64,000 nt of DNA, taken from Welwitschia mirabilis. Taxonomy: Eukaryota > Gnetophyta > Gnetopsida > Welwitschiales. The stretch is taken from the NCBI GenBank assembly GCA_051453625.1, contig JBOZIK010000001.1, forward strand, positions 70,822,099 to 70,886,098, read 5' to 3'. This document shows positions 25,760 through 37,638 of this stretch, piece after piece. Positions within the stretch are counted from its first letter, which is position 1. The number at the start of each line of letters is the position of its first letter. Under the pieces are notes generated by a model that searched no databases, had not been told where the DNA came from, and saw only the letters and a list, made by a program, of their open reading frames with translations. Both the position numbers and the translations under genes were made by a program.

Positions 25760-26220
25760 ATGCTTAAACATACCCAAGATTGTGGATGAGAAAAGATTCA
25801 TGCATGCATAAACTTTAGTTCATTACCTGTAGGACATGAGCATCTAGGTACTAAAAGAGGTAAAGAGATCTTAGATATAGAGACCTATGACTGGTGCTTC
25901 TATAAGAAGATTTAGATCCTCCTATCAGATACTCTAGAGACTATTAGAGGGATGATAGGCTAAAGCATATCTACACTAGACTATAGGATCTAGATGGTTG
26001 AGAGGAGAGTAAATCACATTAAGAAGCAGCTAGTGAATGTGCAACAGTGCATCTTATGGATAGACCATTATTTAATGGTAGATATTCTAAATATAGTTTT
26101 ATTATAATAAGATAAAATGGCATTGACAATTATGATATTACTTAACTACTATTTTCCTATAGATCCTAAGTATTCTCCCTCTTCTCCTCTTATACCTAAG
26201 CCTATTGTCCACTAGGATTT
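25760..26220 (+). pseudogene. Third ORF of element B', second part
   Basis: Continues the ORF behind the solo LTR. One frame reads FSSLPVGHEHLGTKRGKEIL, then IETYDWCFYKK, VERRVNHIKKQLVNVQQC, and a Ser/Pro-rich end (PKYSPSSPLIPKPIV). The B copy (51,370-51,850, minus) has the equivalent blocks, e.g. RGREISGIDNYGWYFYK. The heptad-like VERRV..IKKQL stretch could be a short coiled coil. Product unknown. Confidence 0.45.
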
Positions 26221-26295
26221 TATCATAACTAGATGAGGAAGTGATTTCTTATTATTATATTTTCATATCTTCTCCTTTATGTATTGTATAAAACT

Positions 26296-26298
<3 letters not shown>

Positions 26299-26326
<28 letters not shown>
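26299..26326. repeat. (TA)14 microsatellite
   Basis: 28 bases of uninterrupted TA repeat in the untranslated region before the B' 3' LTR. Confidence 0.95.
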
Positions 26327-26330
<4 letters not shown>

Positions 26331-26559
26331 TTATTTTTTAGTATCATTATGATGTATGTCTCTAGTGTTATCTTTTATGCATATTTTTACATATCATTTT
26401 TTCATACTTCATGATGATGATTATCTATGCTATATATATTTATTATACATTTAAGTGAGGATCTATTAATCATTAGTGTATTTAATGTTATTTTTTTAAA
26501 AAAAAGCTTTTATAAACTTCCATTTTTTAAGAATAATTTTTCAACTTGTTATCCCCTCC

Positions 26560-26585
26560 ATCATCTGAATGACCACTAGGACAAT
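26560..26585 (+). promoter_or_regulatory. 7-12-7 module upstream of B' 3' LTR
   Basis: ATCATCT, 12 bases, GGACAAT. The same module is in the same place of element B at 51,016-51,041 (minus). Confidence 0.45.
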
Positions 26586-26784
26586 AATACAACCAGTTGT
26601 ACTACATAGGTGAAATGTTCAGTTATCTGTTTTTGACATTTTTGTTTTACATTTTAAGATTTATAAAAATCTTTTTAAGTTTATTTCATAGTTAGATAAT
26701 TTATTTATTATTAAATAATTTGGCTCACAATCATGGTTGTTCACTTGGTTTTATTAAGAACTGACAAGGCTAAATGGAAGGCTA

Positions 26785-27997
26785 TGTTGTGCTACCAAAT
26801 TATATGTATTTGATAGGGTATTTTAAGTACTTTTGTAAGATATTAGATAGGTTATGTTGAATTTTGGAAATACTGGAGAGATAAGGTAAATGTCATAGAA
26901 ATATGCAATCTTCACTACATATGATAGCATTGAAAGCAATTTACAATACTTCCTGTCTAAAAAAATAGTCCTACAATAAAAAATACTAATGTAATATAAG
27001 AAATACTTTATATAATCCTATCTTCCACCTAATCATTTGGACAATTGTATGAATGAAAAATATACTTAAGCTAAGGAGGATGCCTACTAGATCAATCTGG
27101 TAGTTGATGTGGAATTCTTATGATATGGCATCATCTCTTGTGACATTTGGATGATTAACAGGATAACACATGAAATATATGCTCCATCAAACTTCACCAA
27201 ACTTAGTCCATGTGGCTTATATCTTCTTACACAATTATTAGAATTCTTAGTATGTCTGTTTATATTTTCTACTTTTCAAGTCTATTTTGTAATAAATACC
27301 TCTTCTATTATTGACTCCACTTTTATCTTCATTTGCATCAAAAATTCTCATGATAGGAGATTGAAGGGCTAGAGGTTCAGCCATTATTATTGTAGAGAGA
27401 TGTCTTTCTTAGTGTCAAGCTATGTATCCTTTATTAAGGTATTGCTTTGTAACATAGATGTTGGTTCATTTTTATTCAAAACTCTATTTTTATTTTCATA
27501 TATTTTAATTTGTGCATCTTCCTTATGGTTTATATTACCTATGATTTTGTAATAGCTTTTATGATGATATAGATAATGAGGATAAACTTTGTTAAGATTA
27601 ACATTATTAGTTTAGCTACATTACATTACATTTTCTTAATAAACTTTGCATTATTTTCATATTCTATTTGACATACAAAATAGCTTAGGTTTTTCTTGTC
27701 CTAGTAACGACTTTTCTTAATTGATTTAGATTATTTAAGATCAATCTATATGATATATTAATTTGTTAATTAGATAAAAGTTGTATTTAGAATAGGACTT
27801 TTATTTCATTTTCATAATGTGTTTGCATTGTTATTTCTACATTGTTAGTTTGGTCTACTTTAAAGGTACATAGTGTTTTTTTTAAAAATCAATTCTCTTT
27901 ATTCTCACTTAAGTTGGAGTTAACTCTATGATAAACTTATTTCTAAGATAGAGTAGAATAGTATAGAATTTGGATTTAAATTTTATGCAACTTTACA
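26785..27997 (+). repeat. 3' LTR of element B'
   Basis: Starts TGTTGTGCTACC after a purine-rich tract (AAATGGAAGG). It matches, inverted, both LTRs of element B (49,684-50,816 and 56,770-58,035). The end is placed at TTTACA, 27,997, by alignment and is less sure. Two 7-12-7 modules are at 27,020 and 27,142. The partner 5' LTR is missing. Confidence 0.7.
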
Positions 27998-29093
27998 CCT
28001 CTCATTAATAGTTCAAATTAAAGAGTTTGAGCCTAACTTCCTAATTCACTAGTAGTTTACTTTAGTTTATGCGAAAAAGTTAGGAGTTTATAACTCCAAA
28101 GGTATGAAAATCATCTTTAAGTAAGAGACTAAAAGTTTGCATAGAAGTTTGATTTCATCATGCATGAAGAAGAATATGTTTTTCTTCTTTCTTTCTTTCT
28201 TCTTCTTTTTTTTTTTGCTAAAAATAGATTAGTTATATTTTATTACTTATATAAATTAATTTTCAAATATACTAGTGTCCTTCATAAGTACATATCGGTT
28301 TTCATTGGTTGTTGGTATATTAACTTAATAAAAAATATAGAAAATCATACAAGCTTATACTAACATGATTTATCTACCTTTTATTTTGTTTTAATAACTT
28401 TTCAATAAAATACAAAATAAAAGGCACAATCAAGAATTTTTTTTCCTTTCCTAATATGCTTTTTAAACTCTATAAAGAAATGAATAATATACTAAACTTG
28501 AACAAGTTTTATGCATGGACTGACTGGCATGTAGCTGAGGAATCAGTAAAATTAAATTTCCAAGTTCACTTTTGATTAAAAGTATTTTGGAAACTTTAAG
28601 AATATGTTTTTTTGATGTCACTACATTTTTATTGGGCTCTTTTAATCAAATTTTCTTTGATTGAAAAGCATGCATGTAATTATCTATATACTTATCCTAA
28701 ATGAATTTCTTTTATTTTTCACTGCATAATATCTTCCCTACTATCACCTTCAATAGTGTGATGTTTTTTTTCTGTCCTTCGTTGAGTTTGTTCTCTCTTT
28801 CAATAGTGCCATGTTACCTATTTTGATTTATGTTTTTTCTTCAATGTGACATTTTTCTTGCATTTTTTTGTGTCTTCTCCATTTATTCATGTTTTTGATC
28901 TATTTTGATAATTCTATATGAGTGCTCTTCGTTGATCTCTTTTTTTGTGAGTGATTTTCTTTTTATTTTTCTATTAATCCATATTTTTTTAATCTCACTA
29001 GCTACTATGCACTGGCTTCCTATGATTTGCATTTTCTTCCTACCAACTCATTTTTATCCTAGCATTTATCATTTTATGATTCATTTTTTTTTA
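27998..29093. other. AT-rich spacer without recognised gene
   Basis: Between the B' 3' LTR and the D 3' LTR. Contains a pyrimidine tract (28,178-28,216). Open frames at 28,160 and 28,905 are low-complexity, rich in Phe/Leu/Ile, and show no domain. Confidence 0.5.
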
Positions 29094-30495
29094 TGCCACC
29101 TAATCATTCATTAGTAACTTCAATCATTAAGCATAAAACACCTCTCATATCTTTCCACATCTTAATGAGAGCTAATGATAGGACCAATATAATTTTATGA
29201 TATATAATAAATAGTGGTCTAACATAAGTATTACATCATTCTACTAAAATATTAAGAGAAACCATATGAATAATATGTATAAAACATTTACTTGAAAAGA
29301 TTAATAAGTTATTGATAGTTGAATATTAATTAAGATTTAGTCTCAAGAGTTCCTAAGCAAGCTCCACAAGTAGGAGAATAAAAGAAAGAGGAAGGAAAGA
29401 AACAAATGTACTTATATTGAAAAAATGAAAAGTATCTACTTTTTGCAATCTCTATATATAAAAGAACAAAGACACATGGATTAAGATCACAATATCACAT
29501 CATTTAGCATTAATAAGTGGGATGAGTAATAAGGGATATTAAAGTATAAAAAGAGATCATATTTATGACTCATGCACCTAACTAAGGTGAGTAATCTTCT
29601 CACATTAATTAGAAAAGTTAATTATATACATCATTTAATTATATTAGCTTCTTCCTAGTCCTTTATAAACTCATATGTAAGTTTAATTCATTTAGGACAT
29701 GTAATAAGAAAAATAAATGCAAAAATTTCAAAATTGTCATGTGTCATAACAAGGTAAACTCTTCAATTCTAGTGAACAAAACAATAAATAGGCTATCAAC
29801 CAAGTGTTCTTACACATCTCAAAAACATAAAAGTCATGGTAGAGTAAATCTACTTATTTNNNNNNNNNNNNNNNNNNNNNNNNNNNNNNNNNNNNNNNNN
29901 NNNNNNNNNNNNNNNNNNNNNNNNNNNNNNNNNNNNNNNNNNNNNNNNNNNNNNNNNNNAATAAATAGGCTATCAACCAAGTGTTCTTACACATCTCAAA
30001 AACATAAAAGTCATGGTAGAGTAAATCTACTTATTTTTCATTCCTAGTTCCAAGTAAGAGTGCATGTACTTATCCACATGCTTATTTATTTCATAATGCA
30101 TAAAATCCATCAATCACATAAAATAAGGAAGAAAATGTTTATTCATAATATGGTACATCTATCACATTTACCAAGAATTTAAATGAGTAATTAAAATGTA
30201 AAATATATTATTATGACCTTTTAAAATTTGACATTTATTAGTCTTATCATATAATTTAATCCTCACATAATGGATTTATCTAATTTTAATTGTTTGAATA
30301 CCTTTTCTTATAAAAATATTCTAATATAATTATTATCATTTTCATGATAAATTAGAAAAATTTAAAAACTAAGGTTAATTAAAATTCCAACTTATTTTGA
30401 TAAGGTCTTTAAAGGAGAATAATTCATCTTATGATTAAAAGCTTAATATACTTAATATCTAAGTAAATAAGGTTTACAAAATGTGGGATATAACA
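29094..30495 (-). repeat. 3' LTR of chromovirus D
   Basis: On the minus strand it begins TGTTATATCCCACATTTTG (30,495) and ends GGTGGCA (29,094). The purine tract GTGAGGAAGAA precedes it at 30,496-30,506. The first half of the plus-strand span matches D-type LTR pieces at 8,234-8,937 and 40,005-43,075. The point where C elements are inserted in those copies (about 29,765-29,775 here) is uninterrupted. Includes a 100-N gap (29,860-29,959) flanked by an exact 77-bp repeat. Confidence 0.7.
29860..29959. other. 100-N assembly gap with duplicated 77-bp flanks
   Basis: 29,783-29,859 equals 29,960-30,036 exactly. Probably an unmerged overlap and not missing sequence. Confidence 0.85.
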
Positions 30496-30499
30496 TTCT

Positions 30500-31000
30500 T
30501 CCTCACATATACTAATTCACTTGTAAGAATCAAGATACATAAAGAGTTTTAGAACATCTAACTACATATCATGAGATTCCAAAAGATTTGGATGTTAGTT
30601 CTTTATTGTTTATTCTAGCTCCCAAGTAGCTTCATCAACATTATGATTACTTACTTTATCATTACTTGATAGATCTCCCTATTTTGTAAATTAATATTTT
30701 GTTAGCCTAACACTACTTTTAGGCTCTCTGTAGTTAAACAATCTAGTTCCACCTAAATATGAAACTAATTTAACACATGAGAAGGAGTTGCAATATACTT
30801 TCTTTACATGTAAAACATTATGCACATGCAATAATCAAGAAGGTAGAGTAAGCTTATATGTAAGTGGTATAATTCTTTCTAATATTTTAAATGGTCTAAT
30901 GAATTGAGAAGCTAATTTTGATCTCTTAGCTCCTCTCATTACTAATTTCATTGGTCATGCTTTAAGAAATACATGATCGCTGATTTTAAGTTCAATATCT
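30500..31000 (-). pseudogene. Integrase end and chromodomain-like tail of chromovirus D
   Basis: The minus strand reads LKISDHVFLKA, then QFIRPFKILERIIPLTYKL, VHNVLHV and finally VDEATWELE. This is the chromovirus integrase C-terminus (VGD.VFLKVSP.KG, FIGPFEIL.RIG.VAYRL, VHNVFHVS) followed by the chromodomain core motif EATWE. Such tails direct integration to chromatin marks. Broken by stops. Places D in the Tekay/Del group of chromoviruses, judged from remembered motifs. Confidence 0.7.
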
Positions 31001-32950
31001 CTTCTTCAATGATTTACATACATCTTTTCTCTATTTTTTTTTTTAAAGTTTGTCCTTAGTGATTCTCATTTTACTTTTCATTTTTTATAACATTTCTAGT
31101 TCTATAATCAATCTTTCTTTAGATTTTATCCATGAAGTAGGTGCTTTATATTTTCTATTATATAAGGCTTTAAATGAATCCATTTTAAGTAAACATTGAT
31201 AACTATTATTATATGCAAATCCTTGACATCAACATCCTGCTACCTCACCCCATATATTATATCTGAGGGCTTACTGCTTATAGTATTTGCTATGTGTAAA
31301 AAATGACCACAATTAGGTTGCTACATCCTTAAACTTATCTATGTAGATTTTCAAGCTTTTTATTTCTACTTTTTGGCTAGATTGATAGGTAAGTAATATA
31401 ACACAGAACAAAAGTAGTTGCACTATGTGTAAGCTTTCAACATTTACAAGGACCTAAGAATGACTACATGGTGGTATAGATTATCTAGTTACTATGTAAC
31501 ATGTAGCATATGTACCCCATATCATTTCATTTTCAATGATAGGCATCTTTCTAACTCTTTGGATTATCTAGGATATATTCTCTAAGAAGATCTTTTAGAA
31601 TTTAATTAACTCTTTCTACCTAACCATCTATTTAAGAATACAGTGCAGTGTTCATATTTAACTTGGTTCATAAATCCATTTGTAATTCTTACTAAAACTT
31701 AGAAGTAGGTTTTGAACCTTTATCAGATATAATTATCAAATACACACCACGCAACTAAATAACATTCTGAATATGTACTATCCCTAGTATCACAAGTAGA
31801 TTTTATTAGAACAAAACATGCTAACTTAGTTATTCTATTAATTATTACCATAATAGAATCATTATATCTTTTAGTATTATATTTCCTACAACAAAGTCCA
31901 TGTAAATCACATCCCATTTCTATTTTAGAATGTTACAAGAATAAAGTAATCCTACTATGTTTTTATATTATACTTTAACTTTTGATATTTACCACTACTT
32001 AATACAAATTCTACTATATCATTTTTTCATCCCTAGACATCAAAAGTTTTGTTTCATATTTTAATATGTTTTAGTTATTCTAAGATGAAATTAAAACATT
32101 ATCTTATGGCTGATTCTATCTACATAGGAACTAAAATTCTTCCCTTGAATTTGATAATACCATCTAAATCAACACTAAAATGCTCTGAATCTATTAAGTT
32201 TTCTAAGTGTCCCTTTAATTTTTGACAATTCTCATGCTTTTTTTGTCTTAAAAACATAATGTTAGGAATTTGGCTTTGAATTTTTATGATAATTTTAAGA
32301 TAAAAATTCAAAAAACAGGAGAATTGTCAAAAAGAACATTTTTTCTATATGTATAAAAAATCTACCACCTTAGAAATTTGATTCATAATCATCTACAACC
32401 TTATTTCCCTTACCTTTATGGTATAAAAACTCTAGATCAAAATCACATAGAAATTTGATTCATAGGATAGTTTATCTCATGAGTTTTAAGTTGTCTTAAT
32501 CCATACGCTATTACCATTTATCTTGTTTAAGCACTAATCCAAAACCTTTTTTATATGAACTAGTATAAAGTGAAGAGTATTTGAATGATATAGTATTGCT
32601 AAGTCTTTATTTCTCTTTAAAAGGCTTATTAACGAAGAACCTATTTTAGAAAAGTTGAAGATGAATCAATGGTAGTACTTGATAATATTAAAAAAGATTC
32701 TAACCTTAGTAATATTTATGTGTTGTACATTTCATGATTATACTAACTTTATCTTGTTCCATTAATATACCTTCTTTGGATATCATATGACATAAAAATT
32801 AAATGGAATCCTTTCAAAAAGAACATTTTTTCTATATTAGCACATAATTAGTAATTCTATAAAATTTGTAATATTATTATTAAGTGTTTCTTTTACTCTT
32901 TTTAAGTTTTAAAATAAATGATAATATCAATAATAAATACCATTACAAAG
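31000..32950 (-). pseudogene. Integrase core and RNase H region of chromovirus D
   Basis: Near 31,560-31,680 the minus strand reads LNMNTALYS, then a decayed HPQTDGQ block and VERVN.IL.DLLREYILDNPKS, as in chromovirus integrases (FSTAYHPQTDGQ.ERV.Q.LEDMLR..VLD). The stretch between this and the RT is the expected place of the zinc region and RNase H; individual motifs are hard to read there. Two 60-odd-codon open pieces (31,723-31,917 and 32,120-32,311) lie in it. Dead gene. Confidence 0.6.
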
Positions 32951-32989
32951 GAATGAAAATATTATTAAAAGATGTAATTCATAAGACTC

Positions 32990-33359
32990 ATAATACTATA
33001 GGAATATTAGTTAAGCCAAAAGTCCTAACAGTGAACTCATAATGTTCATAGCAAGTTCTAAATGCTATTTTATAAATATCTTTTTTCTTAATTCAATATT
33101 GATAATATCCAAATTTTAAGTCAACTTTTATGAATACCTTAGCTTCCTTGAGCTAATCAATAGGCTCATCTATTCTTGTAATGGATAATTGTTTTTTATG
33201 GTATTTAGTTATTTATAATCATTACATAATCTTAGTGTTCCATTTTTCTTTCTTACAAATAATACAGGTGCTCCTTTTGATGATACACTAGAATGAATGA
33301 ATCCTTTTTGTAAGAGTTCTTTAAGCTAAATTTGTAATTCTTTCATTTTTATAGGATAC
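32990..33359 (-). pseudogene. Reverse transcriptase of chromovirus D, main part
   Basis: Clear RT motifs on the minus strand: [47 protein letters not shown] and a decayed KVDLRSGYHQ-like block. This matches the chromovirus RT start ([35 protein letters not shown].LN). The preceding YRM-x-P part lies on the far side of LTR E, at 34,947-35,000. Stops replace several Gln codons. Confidence 0.85.
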
Positions 33360-33795
33360 TATTGTGGTTTGAATTTATGCAATTTGGAAATCCTTAGATA
33401 AACCTGTAAATCATTTAAATTATAGAAAACACACCCTAGCATAGATGGGAGTTCACCCAAATATCCTAATTCAATAAAAGCACTAGGCTTAAAGTTAGAG
33501 AATTGATTTTGCTAATGTATTTTAGTTTTTTTTGTCTTTATAAAACTAAAAAGAAATAAGTAAATGCAATGCTTAACTAGAAATTAAATGCAAGTGAATG
33601 GGAATAGAGATGTAAACATAAATAGAAATGGGAAGAAAAATGGAAATGAGAATAAATCCTACTTAGATCCTAGTATTTCTATCATAAAGACTACTTCTCT
33701 ATAACTTATATCAAGTAAAAAAAGTATCTACTAATTCTTAATCAATATAAACTATAAGATCTATTCAAGTAGAACATGAAATACAATAAGAAAGG

Positions 33796-33895
33796 NNNNN
33801 NNNNNNNNNNNNNNNNNNNNNNNNNNNNNNNNNNNNNNNNNNNNNNNNNNNNNNNNNNNNNNNNNNNNNNNNNNNNNNNNNNNNNNNNNNNNNNN
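33796..33895. other. 100-N assembly gap with duplicated 92-bp flanks
   Basis: 33,704-33,795 and 33,896-33,987 are identical but for two bases. Likely unmerged haplotype or contig ends. Confidence 0.8.
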
Positions 33896-34464
33896 ACTTA
33901 TATCAAGTAAAAAAAGTATCTACTAATTCTTAGTCAATATAATCTATAAGATCTATTCAAGTAGAACATGAAATACAATAAGAAAGGAAAGAAAGAAGCA
34001 ATGCAAATCTATTCTACTAAATAAGGTCAATCTTAAAAAAGGTTTTCTTATGATCTAAATAAATCAAAGTTTGTTATAAACTAAGACTAACTTAAATCAT
34101 AAGGGGGACGCACAATAATGAAATGGAAGAGGAATTTGTATTAATCCAAATGAAATAGAGCAACATCCACTTACAAATCAGAATAACAGCACCTCAATGA
34201 GAGGAACATAGCCTAACATCAAGGAGACTCATTTCTGCGGTATGAGATGGACCTCTCGCCCTTTAAGCTTCCATCACAATATCAGGTACAAAAGATGGAA
34301 TGGAAATAAAGGAGGAGAAGGGTATTTCTAGATTTTCCTTTGAGAAAATTGAAGGTAAAACCCTAAAGGTAGGAAACAGAAATCCTAGAAACCCACATGA
34401 GTCATTTGATCTCATCTATAATGAAATTTATTACTATAGTGTAAAAATAGTTATCATCTTATCT

Positions 34465-34698
34465 GTCATCCCCATGACAGAGGGGACGACATCACCTTAA
34501 TAGCCTTAGATTGTGTGTCATGTGCTGCCATCAGTCCTGTGGGTTGCCTGTGCATAGTCCCAATGTAATTTTCTCGTCTGTCATCCAGATGGACATGTGG
34601 ATGATGTTCTATCAACACATCCACCATGCGCTATTATCAGTGTTGCAGGCTTTTGTCCATGTTAGTAGTCTGGTCGTCCTCAATGTCGTGGGGATGAA
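34465..34698. promoter_or_regulatory. Three 7-12-7 modules in LTR E
   Basis: 34,465-34,490: GTCATCC, 12 bases, GGACGAC. 34,580-34,605: GTCATCC, 12 bases, GGATGAT. 34,673-34,698: GTCGTCC, 12 bases, GGATGAA. These are the best preserved copies in the window and show the arms as inverted repeats. Confidence 0.55.
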
Positions 34699-34946
34699 GG
34701 TGGTAAATAATGATCTTCTTTAACTCTTTTGTCCAAGTAAATCAATCTTTGCATCGTAAAATCATTCTTCCAATCTTGCAATATCAAAATAAGACCAAGA
34801 AACTACCAAAAATGCTAGATATCACATGTTTTACTAATCATCCTATTAAATCCTCATAGTCATCAGTATTGCATCAAACTTGTATGAATGTCCTGTAGAA
34901 GTACTCAAAATACACCATTAAATTCCCACAAATTGGCATTGCAACA

Positions 34947-35800
34947 GGTACATTCTATATGTTACATTAAACATTGGTTGGCCTCCTAGGATTCATCCAA
35001 TGAAAAACTTAATCTTTTGAAGTGGTAACATTTTTGGTAATTCTGTTGTAGATATGTCAAGATATTTTTGGACTATTAGTATATTCTTTACTAAAGTTTC
35101 TTATTTTTTCAAATGAAATTAGTTTTATATATAGCATATAAACTAGAGAATGCCTCTTAATTTTTCTTTTTATATGATTTGCATAAATTAAATTCTTTAG
35201 TGCTAATTTGTAATAATCTTGAAAGATTAGTTTTTGATCATAATTCATCATTTCTACTTAATGCTTTTCATACTTTATAACTTCTGTGTTTTACATTAAT
35301 CAATTCATATAAAAAATAATGTTATATTTTTGTAAGTCAATAACAATTGGTTGTATCTAAAATTCTCCCCTACTTATGAATAAAGTATAGTTTTGGACTT
35401 ATCCATTAACTTTCAACATGGATCCATTTCCTAGCTTTATGCATCTTTCACTTGGAGCATGACATAATTTTTCTCTTACAATAATCCTAAAATAAATTAA
35501 GAAATGAGTTTTTTCATAATTAAATAAAATAAGTACTTATTTATTATTAAGTAAAGTCTTAACTTCTATGAGAGAGCTATGAGATTACATCCCTTGATTA
35601 TCTATTGCTACTTGAAGTTATTCTATTAATTGAGGAATGCTTTTTGATATTTAAGGATTTTTTAGTTATCATGTGTAAGTGTTTCTGTTATGTAATAAAC
35701 AACCTTTTACTTTATAATTTTCATTACATCAAAAGCATCTATTTTTATTATACTAGTTTTGGTACTGATGCTAATTAAGAGTTTGTTGAAAATTAGATTA
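34947..35800 (-). pseudogene. Protease to RT linker of chromovirus D
   Basis: The minus strand reads HSLVYMLYIKLISFEKI (within the open piece 35,057-35,251), then IVQKYLDISTTELPKMLPLQ and KIKFFIG, then FNVTYRMY. This is the chromovirus stretch CQGYLAYV......, IPVVREFPDVFPEELPGLPP, REIEF.IDL and YRMAP. Protease active-site residues further upstream are too decayed to name. Directly continues into the RT at 33,359 once LTR E is removed. Confidence 0.7.
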
Positions 35801-35849
35801 ATAAGTTTAATTACTTTCATAGTTTTGACTATGAATATTCTATTTATTT

Positions 35850-36760
35850 TGAATAGAGCCTACTTATGTGGATTAAAATTCATGTTCTTGCTATAACTAC
35901 TAGTAACATTATTTTTGTTGAAATGCCAATTCTTATTTTGATAAGCCATTTGTAAAATTTCTTCTTATTTTTTATTGTCTCTACTAGTTTTGTTCTACTA
36001 TATTTGTCTTTTCTATAGCTTGTGCTTGATTCTTAGGTTTAAACACGAATACTTTAGTATCAATAGAAGGAACAATTCTATTAATAAAGAGATTTGCTTT
36101 ACCTTCTCCATCTAGATGCATATGTGATACATATCTTAATAAATCTAGAAATTTGCACTTCTAAGATGCTATGATCACATTAGAGCTTATTTTAAATTGT
36201 ATATTTCTATAACCTTTTGGTGAATATAGAACTTGATAATATACCTCTCCTTAAAGATGTGATCAAATCCCCTTCATAAGAGTTTTAGATCTCCTAATTT
36301 CATTATTTTTATTTTGCAGTATAGGTTAGCTTCGCTTTGTAACATATAAATAGCTAGAAAAGCCTTTTTGTATTCATTCCATTCTAAGGTATCACTCACC
36401 TATGCTTCTACTTTGAAAGGATATGAACCTTTAATAAAATTTTGTAGATTTAGCTTAGTAAAAGTTTGAATTAATTTCTTCATACCCACTTTCTCAGGTT
36501 GATTGATAGCATTATTTACTTGTGGGTTTTAACCTTGATTTACTTTTGTGATAAGAATTGCATAAAATTATTCATCAATGCTTTTAGATTAAGTTTAAAT
36601 AAGGGTTGATTGCCATCATTAGGCTACTAACTTTCTTATTAATTCTCTTGTTGTTAACTACTGAGTATAACTGAGCTAGCCTTAAGGTTTAATTAACAAT
36701 GATAAGGTATCTAAATGAAGTGGAATTTTTTATGAGATTACATTTGGAAATAGAATAAAT
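35850..36760 (-). pseudogene. gag of chromovirus D
   Basis: The minus strand at about 36,020-36,190 reads LDLLRYVSHMHLDGEGKANL, then FINRIVPSID, then FKPKNQAQAIEK. This fits the Gag domain of chromoviruses (F..L.RYAPH....E..K...F..GL.P....V......YA.A...A). Upstream parts to about 36,760 include NEWNTKRLF-like sequence. No zinc knuckle is readable. Dead gene; limits approximate. Confidence 0.55.
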
Positions 36761-37638
36761 ATTATTAAAGTTTAAACTTAGAAATATTTTTATGATTTTA
36801 AGAAGGACATAGTTATTATTATAAGGTGATTTATCCTCATTTATAATTTAGAGTACATAATCAAGTTTATCCCCTTCCTTTGCCTTCAATAGATAAGTTA
36901 TGAATATAAGTTTTTACTTTAAAGTTATGTGACAATATAATATAGGATAAATAACTTGGTTGGAGATTTTATTATTTGTTAAGGAAATATAATTATAAGC
37001 TATTATTTTATATATTTATATTTCTTGGAAAGATTAGGCTCTTTAAGGAGTCATATAAGATCATTGTTTTAAATTCTTAAGATAATTGTAATTCTTTTAA
37101 GTAATTATTATCTATAGCTAGAAGGTAATGGAGTCTTTCATGACTTGAATTCATAATTCTTCTTGGTTTGTTTAAATAATCATCTAAGGGTTGGGTTTAT
37201 AGTTGACCTTATGAATGCTTTTGAACTACTCCAAATATAATCAACTTTTAAGATTATTAATGTACTAGGATTATAATTAGTATGATCTTTACAATTATTG
37301 AGGTTAATATGAATGGAATTTGTTATATATTTAGGAAGCAAGAAAATTATAAGTATAATAAAATTCATAACTATTAGGAGATATGATTAAATTCATACTT
37401 ATTAGGGAGTTAGACTTATCTTGGAATTTAGTATTATCAAGGATATAATTAATTTTACTCATAGTTTAATATTATTGGAAATATTATTAACTTTATAGCT
37501 ATTAGGAATTAATTTTACTATAATTACAAGTAAATTTATGATTATTAAAGAAAAAAGTTATTAAAGATATAATTATATTTATATTATTACAAATTATGCT
37601 TAACATAGGTATTATATAAGTTAACTTTAACACTAATT
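36760..37638. other. Leader of chromovirus D, no gene seen
   Basis: AT-rich, no motif. Expected to hold the D primer site and 5' LTR, but neither a tRNA-iMet primer site nor a second D LTR could be found before repeat X starts. D therefore appears 5'-truncated. Confidence 0.4.

Larger units (their letters stand above)
33360..34946 (-). repeat. Solo LTR E (B-related) inserted in the RT of chromovirus D
   Basis: On the minus strand it begins TGTTGC (34,946) and ends CCACAATA (33,360), CA decayed to TA. It is flanked by GATAC (33,355-33,359) and GGTAC (34,947-34,951), a 5-bp target duplication differing by one transition. The host RT reads YRMY before it and YPIKMKELQI after it, so removing it rejoins the frame. 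Distantly related to the B LTRs. It keeps several CpG dinucleotides (34,450-34,700), unlike other elements here, so it is probably younger. Carries three 7-12-7 modules. Confidence 0.85.

Noticed and set aside
34300-34723. Two open frames in a relatively GC-rich stretch, possible host exon
   Set aside because: They lie inside LTR E, which has defined ends and a target duplication, and overlap its repeated modules.
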